A DNA stretch of 64,000 nucleotides from Paenibacillus_AR mesotrionivorans (GTDB taxonomy: Bacteria; Bacillota; Bacilli; Paenibacillales; NBRC-103111), in the NCBI RefSeq assembly GCF_046098205.1, contig NZ_JBJURJ010000006.1:62001-126000 (forward strand), in the 5' to 3' direction. The notes beneath the pieces were generated by a model. The model ran no database searches. It was not told the DNA's origin and was given only the letters and a program-made list of their open reading frames with translations. The number at the start of each line of letters is the position of its first letter. The stretch's first letter is position 1. The position numbers were made by a program, and so were the translations under genes. Positions 25,929 through 34,856 of this stretch are shown here, piece after piece.

Positions 25929-28427
25929 GTGAAAAACAAAAAAACGACAAAAAAAAATCTTGTGCTAAAAAGCGACCAACAATCCATTTTGTACTGGATC
26001 GTTATGTCAGCACTTATCTTCATTTGCTTCTATGCGGCGTTTCATACTGCGTTATTTAATGGTTATTCTACTATTTTTGATAAAAATATCAATACAGCTT
26101 TAATGCTTTCATCTCTTGCCTTAATAATGATTTCTATTAAACTTTTCTTCAAGTGGAAACTAGAGGATAATCGGGATTTAATCAGTATTTATGTCTGGCT
26201 AATCCCATTAACTTTTTGGATTTCCTCATTTAAAGCCGCTTCGCCGGATCTTGCTAAGAGCATGACCCATATACATATGATGTATATTACATTATTTCTT
26301 GCGGGTGTTTTACTAAACCGCCGCGAATTCGGAGCAAAGTTCTTGCAAGCTACTATTACCATAGTGGGCTACTTAGTAACCCTATACGGCCTAGCCTGTG
26401 CCTTCGGAAATATGTACTCTCAAGACGCGGTTATGTTCGACCAAGGACTTCGCCTTACTTCCGTATTCCAGTACGCCAATGCTTACGCAGCTTTCCTTAT
26501 GGCAATTCTATTATGCAGTCTCTACTATACCACTCATTCCAGAAAGTGGTATGTGATTTTTGTCAACGGAATGATGATTGTGCCGATTCTTCTCTCATTT
26601 TGGCTCACGTTATCCCGCGGGGGCATTGTAGTAATGCCTTTTATCTTTCTCGCTGTTCTCCCGCTTATGACGATGTCCAGACAATTGATGTTCGCTCTTT
26701 ATATGATGATTGGCGTGATAGGCTCTTTCCCCATCACCGGTTATATAACGGACAAGTCCACCCGCATAGTGAACCAATTGCTTACGACAGTCTCCCCTGA
26801 CCGGAAATCCGCCCAAACCTTAAGTTGGTTTAATGGAGATAGCTTAAGCGGTTGGGCCGTGGTAATTGGGGTTTCTGTCGTATCAGGGGCTATCATATGG
26901 TTGCTGCAGTCCTATGTGTTCTCTCGCCTGGATAAGAAGTTGTCCGTTTTCTCCTCCCGTAAACGAACTCGACTGGTGCTGCCGGCTGCGTTGGTTGTTG
27001 TAGGAGCATTGGGAGCTGTGTTGTTGCTTGCGACTCCTGTAAAGTCCCTTCTTCCCGATAACCTGGAGACACGTTTAGAAAACATTAACTTCAATCAACA
27101 CAGTGTTCTGGAGCGGGGAACCTTCTATAAGGATTCCATTAAGCTTTTCAAGGATTATCCCATACTCGGTACAGGCGGTGGCGGTTGGGCCGTTTTATAT
27201 GAGAAGTATCAGAATAACCCCTACACAAGCCGTCAAGCACATAATTTCTTTCTTCAGTATTTGAACGAAGTGGGCATAATCGGACTTGTGGTATTTATGG
27301 GCCTATTAACAATCGTGTATACCTTATTTGTAAGAAAATCATTTTCAGAACACGTTGAGCATACGGAAAAACGCCTTATTTTCTACATGATATCCGTATC
27401 TATTCTCGTTCATAGCATTTTGGATTTCGAACTTAGTTATGTGTTTCTGGGAAGCTTAGTCTTCTTGTGTTTGGGAGGAATGGCCTCCATCCTGGACGGA
27501 AAGCCCAAATGGATTAGCAAGCTGTCTATACTTTCATCCAAAAGATTCATCTACCCGGCAGTTGTTGGTATTCTGGCATTGGTATTCTTCATCTTCTCCG
27601 TTATCAGAATCAACGCCAATAACTCATACGAAAAAGCCATCGCATATGCACAACAAGGCAAATCCTTCAATGAAGTTATGGCTCAGGTAGATTCGGCTAT
27701 TAAAGCTAACCCTAAGCCTGACTTTTACGGGCTCAAAGTTGACTTTTTTATGCAGGTGGCTTCCCAAACAAAAGATCAACAACAGCAACAGTTTCTCGAT
27801 CAAGCTGCTGCTACCTTAACAGAAGCTAGAAAGAAGGAGCCGAATAACCGAGCTTTATTAGAACGGCAATATTCCCTTTATATGACCGAACAAGACTATG
27901 CCTCTTCTATTCAATTATTGCATGAAGCATTACAGCAGTATCCGTGGGAACTCAGCTTCTATGAACGCATTGCTTCCATATATAATACGCAGTGGAATCA
28001 AGCCAAACAAGCTAACGACAAGGTGAGGATGGACCAGACGTGGGCAGCCCTACTAGACATTTATGACAAGGTTCAAAAAGGTGTAGATCATATCGCTACA
28101 TTACCAAAAGAACAGCTGTCAGGCAGACCTTTTTACCATAGCCCCATCATCCGCTATTCAGTAGGACAAGTGAACATGGTGAATGGCGAGTATGAAAAAG
28201 CCTGGTTGCAGCTGCAGCCTGCCGGAGAAGAAGCCTTTGGGCTGCTAGAGAGTGTCAATCCGCAGGCAGACCCGGCCTCCTTCCAACAAAACCAGTTAAT
28301 TGTCCAATGGTACCTGGCTCTCGTGAAAAAACAGGGGACTTTAGATCAAAACAGATACAACAGCTTTATAGGGAAGTATCCTGACTCAAAGGCGCAGATT
28401 GACAATATCGTATCCTCGCTGAAATAA
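25929..28427 (+). CDS. O-antigen ligase family protein with TPR tail
   Basis: An 832-residue integral membrane protein with about 12 helices (residues 20-545), then a soluble TPR-like region (about 560-830, with repeated Tyr/Leu/Ala helical pairs such as LLERQYSLYMTEQDYASSIQ). The large outside loop contains ILGTGGGGWAVLYEKYQ and SRQAHNFFLQYLNEVGIIGL, the ligase/polymerase (Wzy_C) motif with its key His. Such proteins transfer lipid-linked glycans to protein or to other acceptors; P. alvei WsfB is a glycan-to-S-layer ligase. GTG 25929 has AAGGAG eight bases upstream. It is divergent from the ABC exporter and ends at a terminator. Confidence 0.85.
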   Translation: MKNKKTTKKNLVLKSDQQSILYWIVMSALIFICFYAAFHTALFNGYSTIFDKNINTALMLSSLALIMISIKLFFKWKLEDNRDLISIYVWLIPLTFWISSFKAASPDLAKSMTHIHMMYITLFLAGVLLNRREFGAKFLQATITIVGYLVTLYGLACAFGNMYSQDAVMFDQGLRLTSVFQYANAYAAFLMAILLCSLYYTTHSRKWYVIFVNGMMIVPILLSFWLTLSRGGIVVMPFIFLAVLPLMTMSRQLMFALYMMIGVIGSFPITGYITDKSTRIVNQLLTTVSPDRKSAQTLSWFNGDSLSGWAVVIGVSVVSGAIIWLLQSYVFSRLDKKLSVFSSRKRTRLVLPAALVVVGALGAVLLLATPVKSLLPDNLETRLENINFNQHSVLERGTFYKDSIKLFKDYPILGTGGGGWAVLYEKYQNNPYTSRQAHNFFLQYLNEVGIIGLVVFMGLLTIVYTLFVRKSFSEHVEHTEKRLIFYMISVSILVHSILDFELSYVFLGSLVFLCLGGMASILDGKPKWISKLSILSSKRFIYPAVVGILALVFFIFSVIRINANNSYEKAIAYAQQGKSFNEVMAQVDSAIKANPKPDFYGLKVDFFMQVASQTKDQQQQQFLDQAAATLTEARKKEPNNRALLERQYSLYMTEQDYASSIQLLHEALQQYPWELSFYERIASIYNTQWNQAKQANDKVRMDQTWAALLDIYDKVQKGVDHIATLPKEQLSGRPFYHSPIIRYSVGQVNMVNGEYEKAWLQLQPAGEEAFGLLESVNPQADPASFQQNQLIVQWYLALVKKQGTLDQNRYNSFIGKYPDSKAQIDNIVSSLK

Positions 28428-28431
28428 AATT

Positions 28432-28469
28432 AAAGGTTGGACCTCCATCCCGGAAGTCCAACCTTTTTT
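28432..28469. terminator. bidirectional terminator between convergent genes
   Basis: AGGTTGGAC (28434-28442) pairs with GTCCAACCT (28456-28464), with T on both sides: TTTTTT after the plus-strand stem and TTTAATTTT on the minus strand. It lies between the converging ligase gene and rmlB. Confidence 0.9.
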
Positions 28470-28476
28470 CATTCCA

Positions 28477-29472
28477 TCACACCCGCTTCAGCAACGGCCT
28501 CCACCAGTCCTCATTCTCCTGATACCACTGGATCGTCTGGGCAATCCCCGTTTCGAAGGAATATTGCGGCATCCAGCCCAAGGCCTCCAGCTTGGTGGGA
28601 TCGATGGCATACCGCTTATCGTGGCCCAGCCGGTCGGTGACAAACTCAATGAGGTCCTCGCTCTTCCCTAACGTCCGGATAATCGTTTTGACCACGTCCA
28701 GATTGGTTCGCTCATTATGTCCCCCTACATTGTACACCTGGCCGCTTACACCTTGGTGCAGCACCAGGTCAAGCGCAGAGCAATGGTCCCAGACATGCAG
28801 CCAATCCCGGATATTTTTACCGTCCCCATATACCGGAACCTTCTGGTCATTGACAACCCGGGAGATGGTTAACGGAATCAATTTCTCGGGGAAATGATAA
28901 GGCCCATAATTATTGGAGCAGCGGGTAATGTTCACCGGCATGCCGTATGTCTCATGATACGCCCTCACCAGAAGGTCAGAGGCGGCCTTGCTGGCGCTGT
29001 AAGGGCTATTAGGCTGTATTGGTGTTTCCTCTGTAAAGAATGTCTCAGGGTCGAAATCTAGCTCTCCATACACCTCATCTGTAGAAACATGCAGAAACTT
29101 CGTGATTCCTGCTGCTTTGGCTGCATCCAGGAGCACTTGTGTACCTAGTACATTCGTACGCACGAATACTCCCGGGTCCGTAATCGAGCGGTCCACATGG
29201 CTCTCCGCCGCGAAGTGAACTACGTAATCGAATCCGGTTTTGCTGAACAGCTTGTTGATAACCGCCATATCGGCAATATCCGCCTGAATAAAGTGATAGT
29301 TTTCCTTATCCTCTATTGACTTGTGCTTCGCCAATTCTCCGGCATAAGTCAAGAGATCCAGGTTATAAATATCATAATCCGGATACTTGTTCACCATGTA
29401 TTGGACGAAGTTGCCGCCAATAAATCCCGCTCCACCTGTTACCAGTACCTTTTTACGTGTCAATACGCTCAT
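28477..29472 (-). CDS. rmlB: dTDP-glucose 4,6-dehydratase
   Basis: A 331-residue SDR enzyme that makes dTDP-4-keto-6-deoxyglucose, the second step of dTDP-L-rhamnose synthesis. It has the Rossmann motif VLVTGGAGFIGGNFVQYMV, HFAAESHVDRSI, HVSTDEVYGEL and the YSASKAASD Tyr/Lys pair, then NITRCSNNYGPYHFPEKLIP and the C-terminal DRLGHDKRYAIDPTKLE. ATG 29472 overlaps the rmlD stop (ATGA); a longer frame to 29544 would add an unrelated N-terminus. It is the last gene of the rmlA-C-D-B operon. Confidence 0.96.
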   Translation of the reverse strand: MSVLTRKKVLVTGGAGFIGGNFVQYMVNKYPDYDIYNLDLLTYAGELAKHKSIEDKENYHFIQADIADMAVINKLFSKTGFDYVVHFAAESHVDRSITDPGVFVRTNVLGTQVLLDAAKAAGITKFLHVSTDEVYGELDFDPETFFTEETPIQPNSPYSASKAASDLLVRAYHETYGMPVNITRCSNNYGPYHFPEKLIPLTISRVVNDQKVPVYGDGKNIRDWLHVWDHCSALDLVLHQGVSGQVYNVGGHNERTNLDVVKTIIRTLGKSEDLIEFVTDRLGHDKRYAIDPTKLEALGWMPQYSFETGIAQTIQWYQENEDWWRPLLKRV

Positions 29473-30320
29473 CCCTTCGCGTTTAGCTCTTCCAGATACC
29501 GCTTCAATGCATCCTGCCAGTGTGGCAGCCGCTGGAAGCCGCAAACCTCCAATTTATCCTTGGACATCCGGGAGTTCTTGGGCCGGACCGCCCGGGTAGG
29601 ATATTCCTCGGTGGTAATATGGTTTACTTTCACGTCTTTCTCCGCTTGCCGGAAAATCTCCTCCGCAAACTCCGCCCAACTGCAGATTCCCTCGTTGGTA
29701 GCATGATAAATACCATATTGTTCCGATTGAATCATACTCACAATTAGCTTAGCCAAATCTGCCGTATAGGTTGGAGAACCGTACTGATCGCTAACCACAT
29801 TAAGCTCAGCACGGGATTCAGCCAGTCTAAGCATGGTTTTGATGAAATTATTGCCATTGATACCGAAAACCCAGGAGATACGGATAACATACCAGTTTTC
29901 CAAGATTGATTGAAGAGCCAACTCGCCCTCATATTTCGTTAATCCATACTGACCGATTGGCGCTGGCTTGTCAGTCTCCTTGTAGAACTCCAAACCCTGA
30001 CCGTCGTAAACATAGTCCGTACTGATATACATCATCTTGGCATTGATAGTCTTAGCTGCTTCAGCCAAATAACGGGTACCGTCCACATTCACCCGGCGGC
30101 ACAGGTCCACCTCATCCTCTGCCTTATCCACGGCTGTATATGCTGCACAATGGACAATCGCATCCGGACGGATCCGGCTGACTGCCGCATGAACCGCCTG
30201 CCCATCGGTGATATCCAGATCATCTATGCCAACACCGACCATCTCCAGCCCCTGCGATAACCCCGCTTTTACCACATCGTAGCCTAACTGCCCGTTATAA
30301 CCTGTCACCAGTATCTTCAT
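29469..30320 (-). CDS. rmlD: dTDP-4-dehydrorhamnose reductase
   Basis: A 283-residue reductase that completes dTDP-L-rhamnose. It starts MKILVTGYNGQLGYDVV, has the active-site ISTDYVYDG and YGLTKYEGE (Tyr-x-x-x-Lys), then VIRISWVFG and the substrate-binding SKDKLEVCGFQRLPHWQDAL. ATG 30320 is chosen; a longer frame to 30422 is translated from inside rmlC and lacks homology. Four bases separate its start from the rmlC stop. The order A-C-D-B here differs from the more common A-C-B-D arrangement. Confidence 0.95.
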   Translation of the reverse strand: MKILVTGYNGQLGYDVVKAGLSQGLEMVGVGIDDLDITDGQAVHAAVSRIRPDAIVHCAAYTAVDKAEDEVDLCRRVNVDGTRYLAEAAKTINAKMMYISTDYVYDGQGLEFYKETDKPAPIGQYGLTKYEGELALQSILENWYVIRISWVFGINGNNFIKTMLRLAESRAELNVVSDQYGSPTYTADLAKLIVSMIQSEQYGIYHATNEGICSWAEFAEEIFRQAEKDVKVNHITTEEYPTRAVRPKNSRMSKDKLEVCGFQRLPHWQDALKRYLEELNAKG

Positions 30321-30324
30321 TCCA

Positions 30325-30885
30325 TCATTCCCCATACACAAAGTTATGCTCCACATCAGTAAGACGCGGCGCCTTCTCATCCTTGGCGGACAAAACCGGT
30401 TGAATATCAAGTGGCCAGTCAATTCCTAAATCGGGATCCGACCATAATATTCCTCCGTCACATTCCGGAGCGTACAATTCATCCACCTTATACTGAACCT
30501 CAACATCCTCGGTGATGGTCATAAACCCATGAGCAAATCCTTTAGGAATCAATAATTGCTTCTTATTCTCTGCGCTGAGCTCTATTCCGAACCAAGCGCC
30601 ATACGTTGGACTTCCACGGCGGATATCCACGGCCACATCATAAATGGCACCCTTTGTGCAACGCACCAGCTTCGTTTGAGCTTTAGGGTTTAACTGATAA
30701 TGCAAACCTCTTAACGTTCCTTTGGCTGCCGAGAAGGAATGGTTATCCTGTACAAACTCCAGCTTTAACCCTTCTCCAGAGAATGCCGCTTCGCTATACG
30801 TTTCCATAAACCAGCCGCGATGATCTCCGAATACCCAGGGTTCAACAACCAGCACACCTTCAAGGTTGGTCTTGGTAAATTCCAT
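30325..30885 (-). CDS. rmlC: dTDP-4-dehydrorhamnose 3,5-epimerase
   Basis: A 186-residue cupin that epimerises C3 and C5 of dTDP-4-keto-6-deoxyglucose. It has FGDHRGWFMETYSEAAF, FVQDNHSFSAAKGTLRGLHY with the catalytic His, KLVRCTKGAIYDVAVDIR, YGAWFGIELS and GFAHGFMTI. Length is normal. GGAG lies eight bases before the ATG. It sits 27 bases downstream of rmlA. Confidence 0.96.
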   Translation of the reverse strand: MEFTKTNLEGVLVVEPWVFGDHRGWFMETYSEAAFSGEGLKLEFVQDNHSFSAAKGTLRGLHYQLNPKAQTKLVRCTKGAIYDVAVDIRRGSPTYGAWFGIELSAENKKQLLIPKGFAHGFMTITEDVEVQYKVDELYAPECDGGILWSDPDLGIDWPLDIQPVLSAKDEKAPRLTDVEHNFVYGE

Positions 30886-30912
30886 GATGCCGACTCCAAT
30901 CTTTTAGCAAAA

Positions 30913-31791
30913 TTAGTATTGAATTTGTCCGTTGGCAACCTTGATCAGGTATTGCCCATAACCGGTTTTACTCAGCTTCTCTCCACAGCAGCGCAGCTGC
31001 TCCCGCGTAATCCACCCATTAATATATGCAATCTCCTCAGGAGCGGCTATCTTAATACCCTGATGACCCTCTACCGTTCTGACGAAATTGGTCGCATCCA
31101 CCAGGCTTTCGTGGGTACCAGTATCCAGCCAGGTATATCCGCGTCCCAGCAGCTCCACATCCAAGTCTCCAAGCTCCAAATAAGCTTGATTAACGGAGGT
31201 TATTTCCAATTCCCCTCGTTCAGACGGCTTAACCCGCTTGGCAATATCTAGAACACGGTTATCGTAGAAATACAGACCCGTTACAGCATAATTGGATTTG
31301 GGCTTTTGGGGCTTTTCCTCAATACTCAGTACCTTGCCGTCTCCGTGAAATTCCACCACACCGAACCGCTGCGGATCCTGGACATGATAGCCGAATACTG
31401 TAGCCCCTTTTTCCTTCCCAGCCGCCTTCAGGAGCCTCTTACGCAATCCGCTGCCATAATAAATGTTATCCCCGAGAATCATAGCCACGGAATCTTCTCC
31501 GATGAAGGATTCTCCCAATATGAAGGCCTGGGCCAATCCATCTGGGCTAGGCTGAACCTTATAGCTTAAGGAAATTCCAAACTGGGAACCGTCACCCAAC
31601 AATCCTTCAAACCGGGGTGTATCCTCAGGTGTGGAAATAATCAGAATCTCCTTGATCCCCGCCAGCATAAGAGTAGTCAAGGGATAATAAATCATAGGCT
31701 TATCGTAGATAGGCAACAATTGTTTGCTCGTCACCATTGTGAGGGGGTAAAGCCTTGTTCCACTTCCACCTGCCAATACAATACCTTTCAT
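30913..31791 (-). CDS. rmlA: glucose-1-phosphate thymidylyltransferase
   Basis: A 292-residue nucleotidyltransferase that joins Glc-1-P and dTTP as the entry to dTDP-rhamnose. It begins MKGIVLAGGSGTRLYPLT with the nucleotide-binding loop, and has SKQLLPIYDKPMIYYPL, GDNIYYGSGL, VVEFHGDGKVLSIEEKP and LDTGTHESLVDATNFV. The ATG at 31791 has GGGAGG ten bases upstream. Longer frames (to 31869) cross the promoter and are rejected. First gene of the rml operon. Confidence 0.96.
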   Translation of the reverse strand: MKGIVLAGGSGTRLYPLTMVTSKQLLPIYDKPMIYYPLTTLMLAGIKEILIISTPEDTPRFEGLLGDGSQFGISLSYKVQPSPDGLAQAFILGESFIGEDSVAMILGDNIYYGSGLRKRLLKAAGKEKGATVFGYHVQDPQRFGVVEFHGDGKVLSIEEKPQKPKSNYAVTGLYFYDNRVLDIAKRVKPSERGELEITSVNQAYLELGDLDVELLGRGYTWLDTGTHESLVDATNFVRTVEGHQGIKIAAPEEIAYINGWITREQLRCCGEKLSKTGYGQYLIKVANGQIQY

Positions 31792-31848
31792 GAACCAATA
31801 ACCTCCCAATAAAAAAGCGTGGAGTCCGAAATGATACAATACTAGTGT

Positions 31849-31857
31849 ATTATACCA
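31849..31857 (-). promoter_or_regulatory. extended -10 promoter for rmlACDB
   Basis: TGGTATAAT on the minus strand is a perfect -10 (31849-31854) with the TGn extension. No good -35 is present, as is common for extended -10 promoters. The leader to the rmlA ATG would be about 50 bases. It separates the rml operon from galU. Confidence 0.65.
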
Positions 31858-31885
31858 TTCTTCTTCCAACGCCGGAATAGTTGAC

Positions 31886-32779
31886 TCACATGGTAGAGCC
31901 TATCGTTCTTTCCCCAATCAACTTCACTAATTCTTCCATCAACGGCCCCTTCAGCTCATCGTTAGCCAAAGCAAACTCCAACGTTGTCATGATGAAGCCC
32001 AGCTTCTCTCCCACATCATAACGTCTGCCCTCGAAGTTATAGGCGAATACGGGCTGCTCCAGGTTCAACTTCTGAATGGCATCCGTAAGTTGGATTTCAC
32101 CACCCGCTCCTACCTCTTGAGAATCCAGAAGCTCGAAAATCCGGGGGGTCAGGATATACCGGCCCATAATGGCCAGGTTAGATGGTGCTGTACCTTTGGC
32201 AGGTTTCTCTACAAAATTACGCACTTGATAAAGCCGGCCGTTCTGTCCATCAGGATCCACAATACCATAACGATGGGTCTCCTGGAACGGGACTTCCTGC
32301 ACGCCAATGATGGAGCATTCAGTTTTATCGTATTCCTCCATCAGTTGTCTTAGACATGGCTTCGGCTCTGCCTTGACAATATCGTCACCTAGCAGAACGG
32401 CGAAGGGCTCATCTCCGATAAACTTGCGCGCACACCATACCGCATGGCCCAAGCCGCGGGGCTCCTTTTGGCGGATATAATGAATATCCACCAGGTTAGA
32501 GGCACGCTGCACCTCCTCCAGGAGCGCCAGCTTCTGCTTCTCCAACAGGTTATGCTCCAATTCGAAATGGTTATCGAAGTGATCCTCGATGGCACGTTTG
32601 CCTTTGCCGGTCACGATGATGATATCTTCAATCCCTGACTCCACCGCTTCTTCCACAATATATTGAATGGTCGGCTTATCTACTATCGGAAGCATTTCCT
32701 TGGGCATAGCTTTGGTCGCCGGCAGAAAACGTGTGCCTAAACCGGCGGCTGGAATAATTGCCTTCTTTACCTTCCTCAT
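31886..32779 (-). CDS. galU: UTP-glucose-1-phosphate uridylyltransferase
   Basis: A 297-residue enzyme that makes UDP-glucose, the precursor of UDP-glucuronate through the Ugd at 51.1 kb and a likely donor for the initiating transferases. It has KKAIIPAAGLGTRFLPATKA, PKEMLPIVDKPTIQYIVEEA, FAVLLGDDIV, GAGGEIQLTDAIQ and the C-terminal YDVGEKLGFIM. GGAGGAG precedes the ATG. It lies 44 bases after the small gene at 32824-32967 and is probably transcribed with it. Confidence 0.96.
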   Translation of the reverse strand: MRKVKKAIIPAAGLGTRFLPATKAMPKEMLPIVDKPTIQYIVEEAVESGIEDIIIVTGKGKRAIEDHFDNHFELEHNLLEKQKLALLEEVQRASNLVDIHYIRQKEPRGLGHAVWCARKFIGDEPFAVLLGDDIVKAEPKPCLRQLMEEYDKTECSIIGVQEVPFQETHRYGIVDPDGQNGRLYQVRNFVEKPAKGTAPSNLAIMGRYILTPRIFELLDSQEVGAGGEIQLTDAIQKLNLEQPVFAYNFEGRRYDVGEKLGFIMTTLEFALANDELKGPLMEELVKLIGERTIGSTM

Positions 32780-32823
32780 TCAGCACTTCTCCTCCACCTA
32801 ATCATCTATCTTTGCTGGAATGC

Positions 32824-32967
32824 TCATGCACTTGGCTTTGACTTAAATAGAGGCTTCCGGGGATTGGAACGAACCTTGATCCACAGGCGGGCCTCTTCAT
32901 CCCGAAAGACCTTAATGCCAATTAACAGAAACGGAGTCCGAATTTCCTTAAAATAACGGCTGGCCAT
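32824..32967 (-). CDS. 47-residue protein, EIRTP/RLWIKV small family, copy 1
   Basis: A short gene missed by length cut-offs: ATG 32967, TGA 32824. The product has RYFKEIRTPFLLIGIKVF and then EEARLWIKVRSNPRKP. It matches a second small gene at 34595-34723 over its whole length (YxREIRTPxxLxxxKxF, xDRLWIKV), so selection at the protein level is likely. It is basic, with no signal peptide or membrane helix. It lies directly upstream of galU behind two candidate -10 boxes. The ribosome-binding site (AGGGG) is 11 bases from the ATG. Function unknown; the link to nucleotide-sugar genes is shared by both copies. Confidence 0.75.
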   Translation of the reverse strand: MASRYFKEIRTPFLLIGIKVFRDEEARLWIKVRSNPRKPLFKSKPSA

Positions 32968-32983
32968 ATGAATCGTTTCCCCT

Positions 32984-33029
32984 ATTATAACAGTTTCTTT
33001 CTATTATAATAGATTTGCGGAGAAATGTA
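32984..33029 (-). promoter_or_regulatory. promoter region of the small gene and galU
   Basis: Two TATAAT boxes lie on the minus strand, at 33003-33008 and 32984-32989. The first has CTTACA/TTACAT 16-17 bp upstream. The second has the TGn extension (TGTTATAAT) but would start transcription only about 11 bases before the ATG, excluding the ribosome-binding site. The upstream box is therefore the likelier one. The rest of 32968-33113 shows no gene. Confidence 0.5.
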
Positions 33030-33113
33030 AGGCCCTTGGAACTATATTTACCAAACTCACCACCATCATTCCACCATTAGACCCAATTCGACTTTCTTCT
33101 TGTTGCAATTCTT

Positions 33114-34457
33114 CTATTCGACTTTCCAGGGGTCCTCAAACCGATAAATATCCGTTTCAGATAAACTGCTTCCAATTTGCGTTTCGATCATCTGCAGCTC
33201 ATGATGGGCCAGGATAGAATGACGGATTCCCTGGGGAATACGGATGACATCTCCCACATGAACCTCCCTGCGCCTGTCCTCCAGCATCACTTCGCCCTTG
33301 CCTGCCGTAACCGTCCATACCTCTTCACGTTGTTTGTGCAGTTGGTAGCTTAGACTCTTCCCGGCCAGAATACATACACGCCTCACCAAAACCTCGTCTC
33401 CCCGGTCATTCGCACCGTACTCCAGCACCCGGTACCATCCCCAATACCGTTCCACATACATAGGACGGGGTTGGTCATCTGTCAGAATCTCCTTAATCCT
33501 GGGGCTTTCCTCCTTGTCGGCAATCAGGATACCATCGGGGCTGGCCGCTACAATCAGATTGGAAGCCCCTAAAACAGCGACCGGAATATCCAGCTCATTC
33601 ACAATATGTGTATTCGTACTGTCATGGCTGCATACCCCTTTCCCGCTGATGGACTCGGTCATTTCTTCCGTTAGGGTGTTCCATGTGCCCAGGTCCTTCC
33701 AATAGCCTGTATAAGGAATAACACTGATGTCCTTCAAATGCTCCACAACCTCATAATCGAAGCTGTTCTTTCGTATATCATGATAACGATCATGCAGAGA
33801 CTCATATTCCAACGGCAATTCCCGATGCTGCAGTAGCTCCATGAAAAACCCCAGCTTCCCAGCAAAAACACCGCAATTCCATAATGCCCCCTGCTCGAGA
33901 AAAAACCGAGCCACCGCTTCTTTGGGCTTCTCTGCAAAGCGCTTCACCGTTCTGACCTCGCCGGTACTCTCTTCCGTCAGTATATATCCATATTTTTCGG
34001 AGGGGTGCGTAGGCGCCGCGCCGATAAGTGCTAGAGAGCTTCCTGTGGATTGCAGTACCTCATCCAGCCTTTGAATAGTCGTAAAGAACTCCAGCTCCAC
34101 ATACGGGTCCACTGGCATCACAACGATGGTTTCATTCGAGTCAGCCCCCATGACCGAATTCACATAAGAAGCTGCAAGTACAATGGCAGCGAAGGTATCC
34201 CGGCGTTCGGGTTCAATAATAAGAGGGACTTGCTCGCCGATTTGGCTATGTATAATTTCAGCCTGGGCATTCCCCGTGACAATACAAGCATGAGAGGCAA
34301 GTCCAACCTCCCCGATTTGCCGCCATACACGTTGAACCATGGACTCTCTTCCACCATCCGGACCGGGAAGAACCTTCAGAAATTGCTTGGAACGGGAGTC
34401 GTTGGATAAAGGCCATAAGCGCTTGCCAGAGCCGCCAGACAGCAATACAAGTTTCAC
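33114..34457 (-). CDS. manC: mannose-1-phosphate guanylyltransferase with C-terminal cupin
   Basis: A 447-residue GDP-mannose-forming enzyme. The N-terminal nucleotidyltransferase begins VKLVLLSGGSGKRLWPLSND and has IIEPERRDTFAAIVLAA, VMPVDPYVE, FAEKPKEAVARFFLEQG, WNCGVFAGKL and TGYWKDLGTWNTL. The C-terminal 110 residues are a cupin (SLSYQLHKQREEVWTV, GDVIRIPQGIRHSI), as in bifunctional ManC/type II PMI proteins. The GTG at 34457 is in frame, with AAAGGG ten bases upstream. No GDP-mannose-converting genes (gmd, fcl) are in the window, so the donor is probably GDP-Man itself. Confidence 0.9.
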   Translation of the reverse strand: MKLVLLSGGSGKRLWPLSNDSRSKQFLKVLPGPDGGRESMVQRVWRQIGEVGLASHACIVTGNAQAEIIHSQIGEQVPLIIEPERRDTFAAIVLAASYVNSVMGADSNETIVVMPVDPYVELEFFTTIQRLDEVLQSTGSSLALIGAAPTHPSEKYGYILTEESTGEVRTVKRFAEKPKEAVARFFLEQGALWNCGVFAGKLGFFMELLQHRELPLEYESLHDRYHDIRKNSFDYEVVEHLKDISVIPYTGYWKDLGTWNTLTEEMTESISGKGVCSHDSTNTHIVNELDIPVAVLGASNLIVAASPDGILIADKEESPRIKEILTDDQPRPMYVERYWGWYRVLEYGANDRGDEVLVRRVCILAGKSLSYQLHKQREEVWTVTAGKGEVMLEDRRREVHVGDVIRIPQGIRHSILAHHELQMIETQIGSSLSETDIYRFEDPWKVE

Positions 34458-34529
34458 AGATTCACAACCCTTTTTGGTAGAGTGATAAATAAAATCCATA
34501 TATAGCTATAGTAGCAAATAGCGACTCTC

Positions 34530-34575
34530 AAAACAAAGAGGCAATAGACAGGAACAACAGTCCCTATCTACTGCC
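34530..34575 (-). terminator. terminator of the second small gene
   Basis: On the minus strand GGCAGTAGATAGGGAC pairs (imperfectly) with GTCTATTGCC and is followed by TCTTTGTTTT. It lies 20 bases after the stop of the 42-residue gene, just upstream of manC. Confidence 0.65.
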
Positions 34576-34594
34576 AGATCCAAACCACAGCGGG

Positions 34595-34723
34595 TTACGA
34601 GCGCCACCGCCGCCGCGGCCGTGAACCCACCTTGATCCACAGGCGGTCATCATCATCCTTAAAAAACTTCAGCCGGAACAAGGAGAGCGGAGTCCGGATT
34701 TCCCGGAAATAATAAGCGGGCAT
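34595..34723 (-). CDS. 42-residue protein, EIRTP/RLWIKV small family, copy 2
   Basis: A short gene with ATG 34723 and TAA 34595. It begins MPAYYFREIRTPLSLFRLKF and continues DDDDRLWIKVGSRPRRR, with a strongly basic tail. It is a clear paralogue of the product at 32824-32967, differing in the tail. AAGGGA lies about nine bases before the ATG. A terminator follows immediately, so the gene is likely monocistronic. The two copies flank manC. Function unknown; the basic tail could bind nucleic acid or an acidic surface, which is guesswork. Confidence 0.75.
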   Translation of the reverse strand: MPAYYFREIRTPLSLFRLKFFKDDDDRLWIKVGSRPRRRWRS

Positions 34724-34856
34724 AACAGCCACATCCCTTATTAACCATTTTGACTACAGTATATAGTCCAAATGCCGTGGGGGCTGTCGATCCTTCTTGT
34801 CGGCTTGACTTTTTTTATTTACAGCTTCAGCAGCATTCCCGCATAAATCGACGTGG

